Of a stretch of 64,000 bases of DNA, positions 1-8,955 are shown piece by piece (position 1 is the first letter of the stretch; each line of letters begins with the position of its first letter). The notes beneath the pieces were generated by a model. That model was not told the DNA's origin and did not search any database. It was given only the letters and a program-made list of their open reading frames with translations. The stretch lies in contig NZ_CP013417.1 in assembly GCF_001524445.2 (NCBI RefSeq), positions 2,976,001-3,040,000 on the forward strand. Direction: 5' to 3'. The position numbers and the translations under genes are program-made. This stretch comes from Burkholderia savannae. GTDB taxonomy: Bacteria > Pseudomonadota > Gammaproteobacteria > Burkholderiales > Burkholderiaceae.

Positions 1-87
1 CAACCGGCGCCGCGTTACACGCGCGGCGTGCTCGCGAAGTATGCGGCGCTCGCCCGCCCGGCGAACGAGGGCGCGGTGACGGGCTGA
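1..87 (+). CDS. C-terminal end of an unidentified protein (5' partial)
   Basis: The reading frame is open from base 1 and closes with TGA at 85-87, giving about 28 residues ending in GAVTG. A strong hairpin terminator follows about 50 bases later, which supports this being the true end of a rightward gene. The visible piece is too short and has no motif I recognise, so I assign no function. Only the 3' end lies in the window. Confidence 0.5.
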   Translation, partial: QPAPRYTRGVLAKYAALARPANEGAVTG

Positions 88-138
88 CGCGCGAGCGCGC
101 GCCGCCACGGCGGAACCACAAAAAGCGACAAGATGACG

Positions 139-174
139 AAGGGGGCGCGACGTACTCGCGCCCCCTTTCCTTTT
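139..174 (+). terminator. Rho-independent terminator
   Basis: A 12-bp perfect stem (139-150 with 156-167, GC-rich) with the 5-base loop CGTAC is followed by a T-rich run. It lies between the partial gene at the left edge and the cytochrome c gene. Confidence 0.8.
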
Positions 175-221
175 ATAATGCGCGCACCGCCAAGCCGGAC
201 GCTGTGCCGGCGGAGACCAGC

Positions 222-545
222 ATGAAGAGAACGACCTTGCGCCTGATGGCAATCGCGCTCGTTGCCGCGGCCGCAAATGCGCATGCGCAGCAGTCCGACG
301 GGCTCGCGCTCGCGCAACGCAAGAACTGCATGGCGTGCCATGCGATCGACAAGACGTTGATGGGGCCGTCGTTCCGCGCGATCGCCGACAAGTACGCCGC
401 GCGCGGCGACGCCGCCGGCTATCTCGCTCAGACGATCGTCAAGGGCAGCGTCGGCGTGTGGGGCGGCGTGCCGATGCCCGCGAACACGCAATTGACGAGC
501 GCCGAGGCCGGCACGCTCGCGCACTGGGTACTGACGCTCAAGTAA
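222..545 (+). CDS. Small periplasmic class I cytochrome c
   Basis: A 107-residue secreted haem protein that should carry electrons in the periplasm. The N-terminus has a signal peptide (positive MKR, hydrophobic core, likely cleavage after AHA near residue 22). The haem-binding motif CMACH is at about residues 36-40, and the Met in VPMPAN (about 85) is the likely sixth haem ligand, the pattern of the cytochrome c551/c552 group. I chose ATG 222 because GGAG at 212-215 is well spaced for it; an in-frame GTG at 204 would add residues before the signal peptide. The partner oxidase or dehydrogenase is not evident from the neighbours. Confidence 0.85.
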   Translation: MKRTTLRLMAIALVAAAANAHAQQSDGLALAQRKNCMACHAIDKTLMGPSFRAIADKYAARGDAAGYLAQTIVKGSVGVWGGVPMPANTQLTSAEAGTLAHWVLTLK

Positions 546-684
546 GCCGCATGGAAAGACAAGACGCCGACGACGGCGTCTCGCGCATGATTGCGCGATG
601 GCGGTGCACGCAGCGCGTCACCTGCGCGCCGCCTCTCACGCCCCGTGCGGCGCAGCGCGGCCGACGAGCCGCCCCGGCCCGCCG

Positions 685-1380
685 TCATGCGGCGGCGTTG
701 CCGTTGCCGTGCTCGTTGCGACGGGCGAGCGCCGCGCCGACTTCCTCCGTTACCCAGCCCGCCACCTCGGTTTCCAGCGCAAGCGCGACTTCGCGCGCGA
801 TCTGGCCGACGAGCCAGCCCGCATGGTCCTGCAACGCGTCGCGGCATCGCGCCTCGATGAGGCCGCGCCCCTCGCCCGTCAGATAGTTGGTCATCCGGCT
901 CTTCAGCCGGTCGGCGATCTGCCGCGCCTCGAGGTCCGCGGCGAGCGACGGCGCGGCATACGGCGGCGCGGCGCGCGCCGCATCGGGCGTCGACGACGGC
1001 AGTGCAGCGGGCGGCGCGAGATCCGCCGCAAAATGCGCGGCTGGCAATTCGTCGGCGTACGCCGCGGGCGCCGCATACGCGGTCGGCAGCTCGGCCGCGA
1101 GCGCATCCGGCGTCGGCACGAACGGCGGCTCGACGTGCGTCGGCGCGCGCAGCTCGTCGACGAGCCTCGGCGACGCGTCGCGCGCCGCGGGCTCGGCCGC
1201 GCGGGCCTCTTCCACGGTGCCCGCCGCACCGGCCACTGCACCGGCCACCGCATCAGCCGCCGCATCGGCCGCCGCGTCCGCCTGCACGCGCCCGGCGACG
1301 GGCGGCCGCGCGAGCGCGGGGTTGCCGGGCACGAGCACGTCGGTCAGCACGGGAATCGACGATTCGTTGGCTTCGACCAC
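685..1380 (-). CDS. DUF2486 family protein
   Basis: A 231-residue protein of unknown function that I recognise as the Burkholderia DUF2486 type commonly found beside holC. The N-terminal two thirds are low-complexity, rich in Ala, Pro, Asp and Glu. The last 75 or so residues are more ordered, with a conserved-looking stretch around RLKSRMTNYLTGEGRG followed by a predicted amphipathic helix and an AALARR end. It starts at GTG 1380 behind a good GGAGG. It lies downstream of holC on the same strand with a short gap, so co-transcription is likely. No catalytic motif is visible. Confidence 0.75.
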   Translation of the reverse strand: MVEANESSIPVLTDVLVPGNPALARPPVAGRVQADAAADAAADAVAGAVAGAAGTVEEARAAEPAARDASPRLVDELRAPTHVEPPFVPTPDALAAELPTAYAAPAAYADELPAAHFAADLAPPAALPSSTPDAARAAPPYAAPSLAADLEARQIADRLKSRMTNYLTGEGRGLIEARCRDALQDHAGWLVGQIAREVALALETEVAGWVTEEVGAALARRNEHGNGNAAA

Positions 1381-1402
1381 GGTTGTCCTCCGTCTGCGCG
1401 GG

Positions 1403-1819
1403 CTAGCCGCCCTGCTTGTGGTTGTTGAGCGCGTAGCCGCGGTCGCGGTAGAACCGGTACCGCTCGCGTCCGGCCGCGAGCTCGTCGGGCGCGTTGCCGA
1501 CCACTTCGAGCAGCCGCTCGAAGCGCGCGAACTGCGCCGGCACGTCCGCGCCCAGGTTCAGCAGGATGCCATGATGCGACGCGCGCTCGAGATCCGCGGT
1601 CAGCACGATCGGCGTGGTCGCCGCGTGCGCGTTGTCGATCGCGCAATGCGGAATGAAATCGAGCGGCGAGAACGTCCACAGCCGCTCGTCGAGCGCGCGC
1701 AGCCGCGCGGGCTCCGCGCACACGACGACGGGCTGCCCCGCCTGATACGCCTTGCGCAGCAGCCGGCACGCGTACGCGAGCGAATCGCCGACGTTGGTAT
1801 GGAAGTCGATGCGCGTCAT
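1403..1819 (-). CDS. holC: DNA polymerase III chi subunit
   Basis: A 138-residue protein, the usual length for HolC. With psi it links the clamp-loader complex to single-strand DNA-binding protein at the replication fork. Typical features are the N-terminal MTRIDFHTNV strand, the YACRLLRKAY helix, the LWTFSPLDFIPH segment and the C-terminal RYRFYRDRGY. The gene lies directly downstream of pepA, an arrangement (pepA-holC) shared with many proteobacteria including E. coli. The intervening gap is about 40 bases, so it is probably in the pepA operon. Confidence 0.92.
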   Translation of the reverse strand: MTRIDFHTNVGDSLAYACRLLRKAYQAGQPVVVCAEPARLRALDERLWTFSPLDFIPHCAIDNAHAATTPIVLTADLERASHHGILLNLGADVPAQFARFERLLEVVGNAPDELAAGRERYRFYRDRGYALNNHKQGG

Positions 1820-1862
1820 CGCTCGCCGCGCCCCGCCGCGCCGATCGTCGAACCCCGCGCCA

Positions 1863-3374
1863 TCACGCGCCGGCGCGATCGATCAGGAACTGCGCGAGCA
1901 GCGGCACGGGACGGCCCGTCGCGCCCTTCGCCGCGCCGCTCTTCCACGCGGTGCCGGCGATGTCGAGGTGCGCCCACGGGTAGTTCTCCGCGAAGCGCGA
2001 CAGGAAGCACGCGGCCGTCACGCTGCCGGCCGGACGCCCGCCGATGTTCGCGAGATCCGCGAAGTTCGACTTCAGCTGATCCTGGTATTCGTCGTCGAGC
2101 GGCAGGCGCCACGCCGGATCGCCCGCCTCGCGCGACGCGTCGAGCAGCTCGCCCGCGAGCGCGTCGTCCTTCGAGAAGAGGCCCGTGTTGTGATGGCCGA
2201 GCGCGATGATGCACGCGCCCGTCAGCGTCGCGACGTCGATCACCGCGGCGGGCTTGAAGCGCTCCGCGTACGTGAGCGCGTCGCACAGGATGAGGCGGCC
2301 TTCCGCGTCGGTGTTGAGCACCTCGATCGTCAGGCCCTTCATGCTCGTGACGATGTCGCCCGGCTTGTTCGCGTTGCCGGCCGGCATGTTCTCGCAGGTC
2401 GGCACGATCGCGACGACGTTGAGCTTCAGGCCCATTTCGGCGACCGCGCGAATCGTGCCGAGCACCGAGCCCGCGCCGCACATGTCGTACTTCATCTCGT
2501 CCATGCCCTCGCCCGGCTTGAGCGAAATGCCGCCCGAGTCGAACGTGATGCCCTTGCCGACGAGCACGACGGGCGCCGCCTTCGCGGCCGCCCCCTGGTA
2601 TTGCAGCACGATGAATTGCGGCGGCTCGACCGAGCCCTTCGCGACCGACAGGAACGAGCCCATCTTGAGCGCCTGGATCTGCTTGAGGCCAAGCACGTCG
2701 GCCTTCAGGCCCCAGTCCTTCGCGAGCTTCTTCGCGGTGTTCGCGAGATAGCTCGGCGTACAGACGTTGCCCGGCAGGTTGCCGAGATCACGCGTCAGGT
2801 CCATCCCGTTCGCGAGCGCGACGGCCTGCTTCGCGGCGACCTTCGCCGCCTTGTCGGCGGCCGGATCGACGCTGAACACGACGCGCTTGAGCGGCTGCGC
2901 GCTCGCGTCCGGCTTGCTCTTCATCTGCGTGAACTTGTACGTCTCGTTGCGCAGCGCGAGAATCGCCGCGCGCACGCCCCAGTCGGACGCGCGATCGGGC
3001 ACGGGCAGCTGCGCGAGCGTGAAAGTAATCTGGACCACTTTCGTGCCGAGGAGCGCGCGCCACGCGGCCTTGACTGCGTCGTTGTAGGCTTTCTGGCTGA
3101 AAGCATCCTGCTTGCCCAGGCCGACGAGCAGCACGCGCGACGCGCCGATGCCGGAAACCTCGTGCAAAAACAAGGTCTTGCCGAGCTTGCCGTCCATGTC
3201 GCCCGCCTTGATCACGCGAGAGACGAGCCCCTTCGTCGCTTCGTCGATGTCGAGCGCCGCGCCGGACAAGGTTTGCGCCTCGAACACGCCGAGCACGATG
3301 CAGTCGGATTTCCCCGTCAGGAAACCCTTCGCCGCGCCTTTGCTCCAATCACAGCCTTTTATGCTAAAGTCCAT
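1863..3374 (-). CDS. pepA: Cytosolic leucyl aminopeptidase (M17)
   Basis: A 503-residue M17 family aminopeptidase that removes N-terminal residues from peptides using two metal ions. The diagnostic [10 protein letters not shown] signature is present, as is the upstream metal and substrate region [16 protein letters not shown] followed by MKYDMCGAG. Length and motif order match the family. In E. coli PepA is also a DNA-binding protein (XerCD recombination, carAB control); whether that holds here cannot be seen. It is divergent from lptF, with about 120 bases between them that must hold both promoters. Confidence 0.95.
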   Translation of the reverse strand: MDFSIKGCDWSKGAAKGFLTGKSDCIVLGVFEAQTLSGAALDIDEATKGLVSRVIKAGDMDGKLGKTLFLHEVSGIGASRVLLVGLGKQDAFSQKAYNDAVKAAWRALLGTKVVQITFTLAQLPVPDRASDWGVRAAILALRNETYKFTQMKSKPDASAQPLKRVVFSVDPAADKAAKVAAKQAVALANGMDLTRDLGNLPGNVCTPSYLANTAKKLAKDWGLKADVLGLKQIQALKMGSFLSVAKGSVEPPQFIVLQYQGAAAKAAPVVLVGKGITFDSGGISLKPGEGMDEMKYDMCGAGSVLGTIRAVAEMGLKLNVVAIVPTCENMPAGNANKPGDIVTSMKGLTIEVLNTDAEGRLILCDALTYAERFKPAAVIDVATLTGACIIALGHHNTGLFSKDDALAGELLDASREAGDPAWRLPLDDEYQDQLKSNFADLANIGGRPAGSVTAACFLSRFAENYPWAHLDIAGTAWKSGAAKGATGRPVPLLAQFLIDRAGA

Positions 3375-3494
3375 CGCGCTTGTCCTCGGATAAAATCTGG
3401 GCTAAGGATGAAAGCCGCAATTATCCGCTATTTTTCCCGTGCGGCGTGAGCGCCCCCCACTCGTGCGCTGTTTCCCGCCCTCTTCGCATCAATA

Positions 3495-4592
3495 ATGATC
3501 TTCGAACGCTCCCTCCAGCGCGAGCTTGCGTACACCGCCGGCGCCGTCTTCATGGTGCTGCTCACGATCATGCTGACGTCGATGATGATTCGCATCGTCG
3601 GCTACGCCGCGTCCGGCGAGGTGAACCCGAAGGACGTGCTGGTCCTGATCGGCCTCACCGTGATCGGCTATCTCGCGATGATCCTCGTCGGCACGCTGTT
3701 CGTGTCGATCCTGTTCGTGCTCACGCGCTGGTACAAGGATTCCGAGATGGTCGTCTGGCTCGCGTCCGGCGTGAGCCTCACGCGGCTCATCAAGCCGATC
3801 GGCGTGTTCGCGACGCCGATCGTGCTCCTCATCGCCTTCTTCGCGTTCGTCGGCTGGCCGTGGTCGAACCAGCAGAGCAAGCTCATCAAGGCGCGCTTCC
3901 AGCAGCGCGACGAAGTCTCGCTCCTCGCGCCCGGCCAGTTCCGCGAGTCCGCCGCGAACAATCGCGTGTTCTTCATCGAGAAGATGTCGCCCGACCAGGC
4001 GAAGGTGCAGAACGTGTTCGTCACGACGACCGAGCACGGCAAGGTGAACGTCGTCGTGTCGCAGACGGGCCACACCGAGACGATGAAGAACGGCGACCGC
4101 TTCATCGTGCTCGAGGACGGCCGCCGCTACGACGGCGTGCCCGGCCAGCCGAACTTCAAGATCATGGAGTTCGAGCGCTACGGCGTGAAGATCCAGAGCA
4201 AGCAGATCGTCAGCCAGCCGACCACGACGGGCACCTCGACGCCCGACCTGCTGCGCAATCCGACCAACCAGAACCTCGCCGAATTCGCGTGGCGCGCGGG
4301 GCTGCCGCTCATCGCGATCAACCTGATGATCCTCGCGATCCCGCTCGCGTACCAGAACCCGCGCCGCGGCCGCACGGTGAACCTCGTGATGGCCGTGCTG
4401 ATCTACCTCACCTATTCGAATCTGCTGAACGTCGTCCAGTCGCAAATGGAACGGGGCAAGATCCCGTTCGGCGTCGGGCTCGTCGGGCTGCACGTCGTGG
4501 CCGCCGGCGTCGTCGCGTTCCTGTTCTGGCTGCGCGTGCGCAACCGGCCACTGTTCTCGCGCGCCTCGCTCGGCCGCTCGCAGGGAGCCTGA
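3495..4592 (+). CDS. lptF: LPS export ABC transporter permease LptF
   Basis: A 365-residue inner-membrane protein of the LptF/LptG (YjgP/YjgQ) family. With LptG and the ATPase LptB it extracts lipopolysaccharide from the inner membrane and feeds the LptC-A-D bridge. The N-terminus MIFERSLQRELAYTAGAVF leads into the first transmembrane segment; three membrane segments flank a beta-rich periplasmic domain (about 120-270), and three more lie at the C-terminus. lptG follows after 3 bases, so the pair is an operon and probably translationally coupled. Confidence 0.94.
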   Translation: MIFERSLQRELAYTAGAVFMVLLTIMLTSMMIRIVGYAASGEVNPKDVLVLIGLTVIGYLAMILVGTLFVSILFVLTRWYKDSEMVVWLASGVSLTRLIKPIGVFATPIVLLIAFFAFVGWPWSNQQSKLIKARFQQRDEVSLLAPGQFRESAANNRVFFIEKMSPDQAKVQNVFVTTTEHGKVNVVVSQTGHTETMKNGDRFIVLEDGRRYDGVPGQPNFKIMEFERYGVKIQSKQIVSQPTTTGTSTPDLLRNPTNQNLAEFAWRAGLPLIAINLMILAIPLAYQNPRRGRTVNLVMAVLIYLTYSNLLNVVQSQMERGKIPFGVGLVGLHVVAAGVVAFLFWLRVRNRPLFSRASLGRSQGA

Positions 4593-4595
4593 CCG

Positions 4596-5747
4596 ATGCG
4601 CCTCTACGAGAGATACTTCGCGCGGCAGATCTACGTCACGTTCATCTTCGTGCTGTTCGCGTTCTCCGGACTGTTCTTCTTCTTCGACCTGATCAGCGAG
4701 CTGAACTCGGTCGGCCACGGCAACTACAAGTTCGGCTACGCGGTGCTGCGCGTCGCGCTACAGGCGCCGTCGCGCTTCTACGAAATCATCCCGGTCGCGG
4801 CGCTGATCAGCTCGATCTACGTGTTCGCGCAGATGGCCGCGAACTCGGAATTCACGATCTTCCGCGTGTCCGGCCTCGCGACGAACCAGGCGCTGCGCTC
4901 GCTCCTGAAGATCGGCGTGCCCATCGTCATCGCGACCTATCTGATCGGCGAATTCATCGGCCCGTATTCGGATCAATTGTCCGAGCGCGTGCGGCTCGAG
5001 GCGCTCGGCTCGTCGGTGTCGACGAACTTCGCGTCGGGCGTCTGGGTGAAGGACACGCTGACCGCGCGCGACAACGGCGAGCCCGTCACGCGCTTCGTCA
5101 ACGTCGGCCAGCTGTCGCCCGATTCGACGATCCGCGACGTGCGGATCTACGAGTTCGATTCGAAGTTCAACCTGCAGAACGTGCGGATCGCGAAGAGCGG
5201 CCGCTATCAGCCGCCCGGCCACTGGCTGCTGACGGACGTCACCGACACGCAGCTCACGAACCTGCCGGGCGCCGGCGGCGGCCAGCCGGCCGATGCGCTG
5301 AACCCCGTCTACCGCGCGCAGCAGGTCACGCTGCCGCAGTATTCGCTGCGCTCGGACCTGACGCCGCAGATCCTGTCGGTGCTGCTCGTGTCGCCCGAGC
5401 GGATGTCGCTCTTCAACCTGTTCCGCTACATTCAGCACCTGAAGGAAAACCAGCAGGACACGCAGCGCTACGACATCGCGCTTTGGCGCAAGCTGCTGTA
5501 TCCGTTCGCGGTGTTCGTGATGCTCGTGCTGTCGCTGCCGTTCGCGTATCTGCACACGCGCGCGGGCGTCGTGGGCGTGAAGGTGTTCGGCGGGATCATG
5601 CTCGGGATGAGCTTCCAGCTCTTCAACACGCTGTTCTCGCACATCGGCACGTTGAACACGTGGCCCGCGCCGCTGACGGCCGCCCTGCCCGGCTGCATCT
5701 ATCTCGCGCTCGGCCTCTTCGCGCTGAAGTGGGTCGACCGGCACTGA
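4596..5747 (+). CDS. lptG: LPS export ABC transporter permease LptG
   Basis: A 383-residue partner of LptF with the same plan: N-terminal MRLYERYFARQIYVTF, three membrane segments, a periplasmic beta domain from roughly residue 130 to 270, and three C-terminal membrane helices including the PFAYLHTRAGVVGVKVFGG loop typical of the family. It completes the permease heterodimer of the LPS transporter. Its start lies 3 bases after the lptF stop. Only the small CbiX-type gene follows in the same direction. Confidence 0.94.
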   Translation: MRLYERYFARQIYVTFIFVLFAFSGLFFFFDLISELNSVGHGNYKFGYAVLRVALQAPSRFYEIIPVAALISSIYVFAQMAANSEFTIFRVSGLATNQALRSLLKIGVPIVIATYLIGEFIGPYSDQLSERVRLEALGSSVSTNFASGVWVKDTLTARDNGEPVTRFVNVGQLSPDSTIRDVRIYEFDSKFNLQNVRIAKSGRYQPPGHWLLTDVTDTQLTNLPGAGGGQPADALNPVYRAQQVTLPQYSLRSDLTPQILSVLLVSPERMSLFNLFRYIQHLKENQQDTQRYDIALWRKLLYPFAVFVMLVLSLPFAYLHTRAGVVGVKVFGGIMLGMSFQLFNTLFSHIGTLNTWPAPLTAALPGCIYLALGLFALKWVDRH

Positions 5748-5778
5748 GCGCGCGCATGCGTCGTCATCGGAGAGCGCG

Positions 5779-6174
5779 ATGAACACGATGAACAAACACG
5801 GAATCGTCCTGTTCGGCCACGGCGCGCGCGACGCGCGCTGGGCCGAGCCGTTCGAGCGCCTCGCGGCGAAGCTGCGCGCGGCGCGCGGCGCCGATGCGCC
5901 CGTCGTGCTCGCGTTTCTCGAATTGATGGAGCCGTCGCTCGTCGCCGCGACGGCCGAGCTCGCCGCGCAAGGCTGCGGCGCGATCACCGTGATCCCGGTG
6001 TTCTTCGGCCAGGGCGGCCACGTTCGCCGCGATCTGCCGCAACTGATCGACGCGTGCCGCGCCGCGCATCCGGCAATCGACATTCGCTGCGCGACGGCGG
6101 TCGGCGAGGACGATGCGGTGCTCGATGCGATCGTCGGATATTGCCTGCAGCAAAGCGCCGACCGCGCGCCCTGA
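5779..6174 (+). CDS. cbiX: CbiX/SirB-type sirohydrochlorin chelatase
   Basis: A 131-residue single-domain class II chelatase. The start GIVLFGHGARDARWAEPFERL carries the metal-binding His of the CbiX/SirB family, and the PVFFGQGGHVRRDLP motif supplies the second His. Short CbiX proteins insert Fe or Co into sirohydrochlorin. With cobA and cysI nearby, the likely job is the iron step of siroheme synthesis for sulfite reductase. GGAGAG at 5770-5775 supports ATG 5779; an in-frame ATG nine bases later is possible. It is on the opposite strand from cobA and separated from it by a decayed spacer. Confidence 0.85.
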   Translation: MNTMNKHGIVLFGHGARDARWAEPFERLAAKLRAARGADAPVVLAFLELMEPSLVAATAELAAQGCGAITVIPVFFGQGGHVRRDLPQLIDACRAAHPAIDIRCATAVGEDDAVLDAIVGYCLQQSADRAP

Positions 6175-6310
6175 CCGCCTTTCCCGTTCAGACGCGGCGA
6201 CCGACGCCACGGTGGCGGCAATGCGCCGGCCAACCTGATCACCGAGCCGCCGCATGGCGGATACCCGCAACGCCGCTTGACAGCGGGCAAGCCGCTCAAG
6301 CTCCGTTCGC

Positions 6311-6332
6311 GCATCCGAATCGATTCGGATGC
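6311..6332. repeat. 22-bp perfect palindrome
   Basis: The arms GCATCCGAATC and GATTCGGATGC are exact reverse complements with no spacer. It sits between cbiX and a nitric-oxide-reductase-like fragment. It could be a relic of a regulatory site for a lost gene; there is no direct evidence of function. Confidence 0.8.
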
Positions 6333-6400
6333 CGGCTCGACGTTCCGTTCGCCGTCGACGGACGTTGATGCGTTCGCCGCCCCCTGACGATCCCGACAGG

Positions 6401-6541
6401 ATGCGCCTGCCCGGCGACGTCGTGTTCACGATCGGCGCGCTGCTGATGGCGTGGGATTTCCTCGCGAAACTGATCGGCTGGCGGCCCGCGGCCCGCATGG
6501 CGTCGGCCGCGGCCGACATGGCGCCGAATCGGAACGAGTAG
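6401..6541 (+). pseudogene. Fragment resembling the C-terminus of quinol nitric oxide reductase (NorB/NorZ)
   Basis: From ATG 6401 the frame reads MRLPGDVVFTIGALLMAWDF, followed by about 26 more residues to TAG at 6539-6541. An RLPGD-VVF-GALLMAWDF pattern is what I recall of the last transmembrane helix of single-subunit quinol nitric oxide reductases and related haem-copper oxidases. Nothing upstream back to cbiX encodes the other dozen helices, so this is read as a remnant of a deleted gene. A small unrelated membrane ORF remains possible. The assignment is from memory of the family. Confidence 0.45.
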
Positions 6542-6676
6542 CCGGGCGAAGTCGTCGGTTGTGCGTCGCCGACGAGGCCGGCTTCTTCGCGGCCTCGCCT
6601 GCGGCCGGCGAGCGGGTGGATCATGCAGAGACTTGCGTCGCCGGGCGGAACGAAGCACCCGGCAGACGAGTCTACG

Positions 6677-6760
6677 CGCATCGCGCATCGCGCATCGCGC
6701 ATCGCGCATCGCGCATCGCGCATCGCGCATCGCGCATCGCGCATCGCGCATCGCGCATCG
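6677..6760. repeat. Heptanucleotide tandem repeat, 12 exact copies (VNTR)
   Basis: Unit CGCATCG repeated 12 times without a mismatch, in the spacer just 3' of cobA. Exact short arrays of this type are usually variable in copy number through replication slippage. It lies outside any supported gene, about 26 bases beyond the cobA stop, so copy changes should not alter a protein. Confidence 0.95.
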
Positions 6761-6786
6761 TTGCCGCGCGGCAGCCGCGACCGAGA

Positions 6787-7563
6787 TCAGGCCGCGTCGC
6801 GCATCCCGTTCTTGCGCGCATCGTCGTCCGATGCGTCGCCCGCGAGCCGCCCGCGCTCGGCGAATGCGTCGCCGATCATCAACAGGCTCGGCTGCGCCGG
6901 ATCGAGCCACGCCTGCGCCGCGCCCGCCGCCATCTCCGCGAGCGTAAGCGTGAGCGTGCGCTCGCGCGGCGTGCTGCACGCCTCGACGATCGCCACCGGC
7001 GTCGCGCGCGCGCGCCCCGCGTCGATCAACTGCTGCGCGATCCCGGGCGCGCTGTCGCGGCCCATGTAGTAGACGAGCGAATCCGCGTTCACCTGCTCGC
7101 GGATCTCGTCGCTGCCCGGCGCGCGGCTTTTCGTCGCGAACGCGACGCTGCGCGCCACGCCGCGCAGCGTCAGCGAACGCTTGAGCGCGGCGGCGCTCGC
7201 GAGCGCCGCGGTGATGCCCGGCACCACTTCGTAATCGATGCCGGCCGCTTCGAGCGCGCGCATCTCCTCGTCCGCGCGGCCGAACAGCATCGGATCGCCG
7301 CCCTTCAGCCGCACGACGACCGCGTGCTCGCGCGCCGCGTCGACGATCTGCTTGTTGATGAAGTGCTGCGCGCTCGAGCGCTGCCCGCAGCGCTTGCCGA
7401 CCGCGATCTTGCGCGCGCGCGGCGCATAGTCGAGCATCGCCGGCTCGACGAGCGCGTCGTGCAGCACGACGTCGGCGCCGGCAAGCAGGCGCGCGCCGCG
7501 CACCGTGATGAGGTCCGCCGCGCCCGGCCCTGCGCCGATCAGATACACCTTACCCATTTGCAT
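6787..7563 (-). CDS. cobA: Uroporphyrinogen-III C-methyltransferase (SUMT)
   Basis: A 258-residue SAM-dependent methylase that makes precorrin-2 from uroporphyrinogen III, the branch point to siroheme. Signature features are the start VYLIGAGPGAADLITVRG, VVRLKGGDPMLFGRADEE, the PGITAALASAA loop and VYYMGRDSAP. It has only the methylase domain; the N-terminal dehydrogenase/ferrochelatase part of enteric CysG is absent, so precorrin-2 oxidation must be encoded elsewhere. ATG 7563 is preceded by AAGGGGA. It is the last gene of the leftward cys block, where it would supply the siroheme of CysI. Confidence 0.9.
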   Translation of the reverse strand: MQMGKVYLIGAGPGAADLITVRGARLLAGADVVLHDALVEPAMLDYAPRARKIAVGKRCGQRSSAQHFINKQIVDAAREHAVVVRLKGGDPMLFGRADEEMRALEAAGIDYEVVPGITAALASAAALKRSLTLRGVARSVAFATKSRAPGSDEIREQVNADSLVYYMGRDSAPGIAQQLIDAGRARATPVAIVEACSTPRERTLTLTLAEMAAGAAQAWLDPAQPSLLMIGDAFAERGRLAGDASDDDARKNGMRDAA

Positions 7564-7616
7564 CGATCCCCTTCGTGCGCACGTGCCGGCGGGCACCGCC
7601 GATGCGGCGCGCGACG

Positions 7617-8933
7617 TCACGCGGAAAACGCACGAATCATACCCGCTGCGACCGTGTGATGGGTCGCCTCGTCGATCAACACGAACGCGCCCGTGCCCGG
7701 ATGCGCGTCGTACGTGTCGCAGACGATCGGCTTTTGCAGCGTCAGCGCGACGCGGCCGATGTCGTTCATCTTCAGGTCGTGGCGGTCGGTCGCGTGCGAC
7801 AGCGTGTGCACGTCGAGCACCTGCTTGACCGCGCCGATCTTCGCGAAGACGGTGCTCGTCGTCTGCTTCAGCAAATACTTGCGTTGCGGCGAAAGCGGCG
7901 CGTCGTCGAACCAGCAGAGATCCGCTTCGAGCTTCTTCGCCGGCTCCACGCTCTCGCCGCGCGGCACGAACGTGTCGCCGCGCGACACGTCGACGTCCTC
8001 CGCGAGGCGGATCGTCACCGTCTGGCCCGCGAACGCGCGCTCGACCGCCGCCGTGCCGCCCGGCACCGGCGCGACGATCTCGGCGATCGTCGCCGTGCGG
8101 TTCGACGGCAGCACGACGATCTCGTCGCCCACCTTCACCTCGCCCGCTTCGATGCGGCCCATGTAACCGCGGAAATCGTCGGCCGAGCTGCCGTCCTGGC
8201 GCGCGACCCACTGCACCGGGAAGCGCAGCGCGTCGTGCGCCTGCGTCTCGACGGGCAGCGCCTCGAGCACGTTCAGGAGCGGCTCGTCCGCGTACCACGG
8301 CATGCGCTCGCTCGCCGCGACGATGTTGTCGCCCTTCAGCGCCGACACCGGCACGAAGCGCACGTCGGTCAGGCCGAGCTGCTGCGCGAGCTTCACGTAC
8401 GCGTCGCGAATTTCGTTGAAGCGCGTTTCGCTGTAGTCGACGAGATCCATCTTGTTGATCGCGACGATCACGTGCTGCAGGTCGAGCAGCTTGACGATCG
8501 CGCTGTGGCGCTTGGTCTGCGGCAGCAACTGCGCGAGGCCGCCCTCGAACGTCACGCGCGTCGCGTCGATCAGGATGATCGCCGCGTGCGCCGTCGACGC
8601 GCCCGTCACCATGTTGCGCGTGTACTGCTCGTGGCCCGGCGTGTCGGCGATGATGAACTTGCGCTTCGCGGTCGCGAAATAGCGGTACGCGACGTCGATC
8701 GTGATGCCCTGCTCGCGCTCGGCTTCCAGCCCGTCGGTCAGGAGCGCGAGGTCGAGCTCGTCGCCCACCGTGCGCTTGTTCTTCGCGCGCGACAGCGCGG
8801 AAAGCTGGTCGGACAGCACGGCCTTGCTGTCGTACAGCAGGCGGCCGATCAGCGTGCTCTTGCCGTCGTCGACGCTGCCCGCGGTGATGAAGCGCAGCAC
8901 GCCGAGGTCTTCGTTGTTCTCGATGATGCTCAT
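7617..8933 (-). CDS. cysN: Sulfate adenylyltransferase GTPase subunit
   Basis: A 438-residue EF-Tu-like GTPase that drives APS formation by CysD. G1 motif GSVDDGKSTLIGRL is near residue 18, G3 is DTPGHEQYTRNMVTGAS, and G4 is NKMD. Beta-barrel domains II and III follow. There is no APS-kinase (CysC) domain fused at the C-terminus, unlike the CysNC form found in some bacteria, which fits direct reduction of APS by the neighbouring CysH. It sits 22 bases downstream of cysD. Confidence 0.95.
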   Translation of the reverse strand: MSIIENNEDLGVLRFITAGSVDDGKSTLIGRLLYDSKAVLSDQLSALSRAKNKRTVGDELDLALLTDGLEAEREQGITIDVAYRYFATAKRKFIIADTPGHEQYTRNMVTGASTAHAAIILIDATRVTFEGGLAQLLPQTKRHSAIVKLLDLQHVIVAINKMDLVDYSETRFNEIRDAYVKLAQQLGLTDVRFVPVSALKGDNIVAASERMPWYADEPLLNVLEALPVETQAHDALRFPVQWVARQDGSSADDFRGYMGRIEAGEVKVGDEIVVLPSNRTATIAEIVAPVPGGTAAVERAFAGQTVTIRLAEDVDVSRGDTFVPRGESVEPAKKLEADLCWFDDAPLSPQRKYLLKQTTSTVFAKIGAVKQVLDVHTLSHATDRHDLKMNDIGRVALTLQKPIVCDTYDAHPGTGAFVLIDEATHHTVAAGMIRAFSA

Positions 8934-8955
8934 GATGTGGATGTCCTCGCGTGCG

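Noticed and set aside
598..1428. Long open frames opposite DUF2486 and holC
   Set aside because: They are Arg-rich mirror frames of real genes in GC-rich DNA, with no family features or ribosome sites.
3380..5782. 800-codon plus-strand frame across lptF-lptG
   Set aside because: It is the out-of-frame shadow of lptF and lptG and is dominated by Arg, Ala and Pro.
6677..6760. CRISPR array
   Set aside because: Repeats are 7 bp, contiguous and without spacers, and no cas genes are present.
6623..7069. Frames running through the heptamer array
   Set aside because: A 7-bp repeat without stops keeps all frames open; the predicted peptide is only repeats of RIAHRAS.
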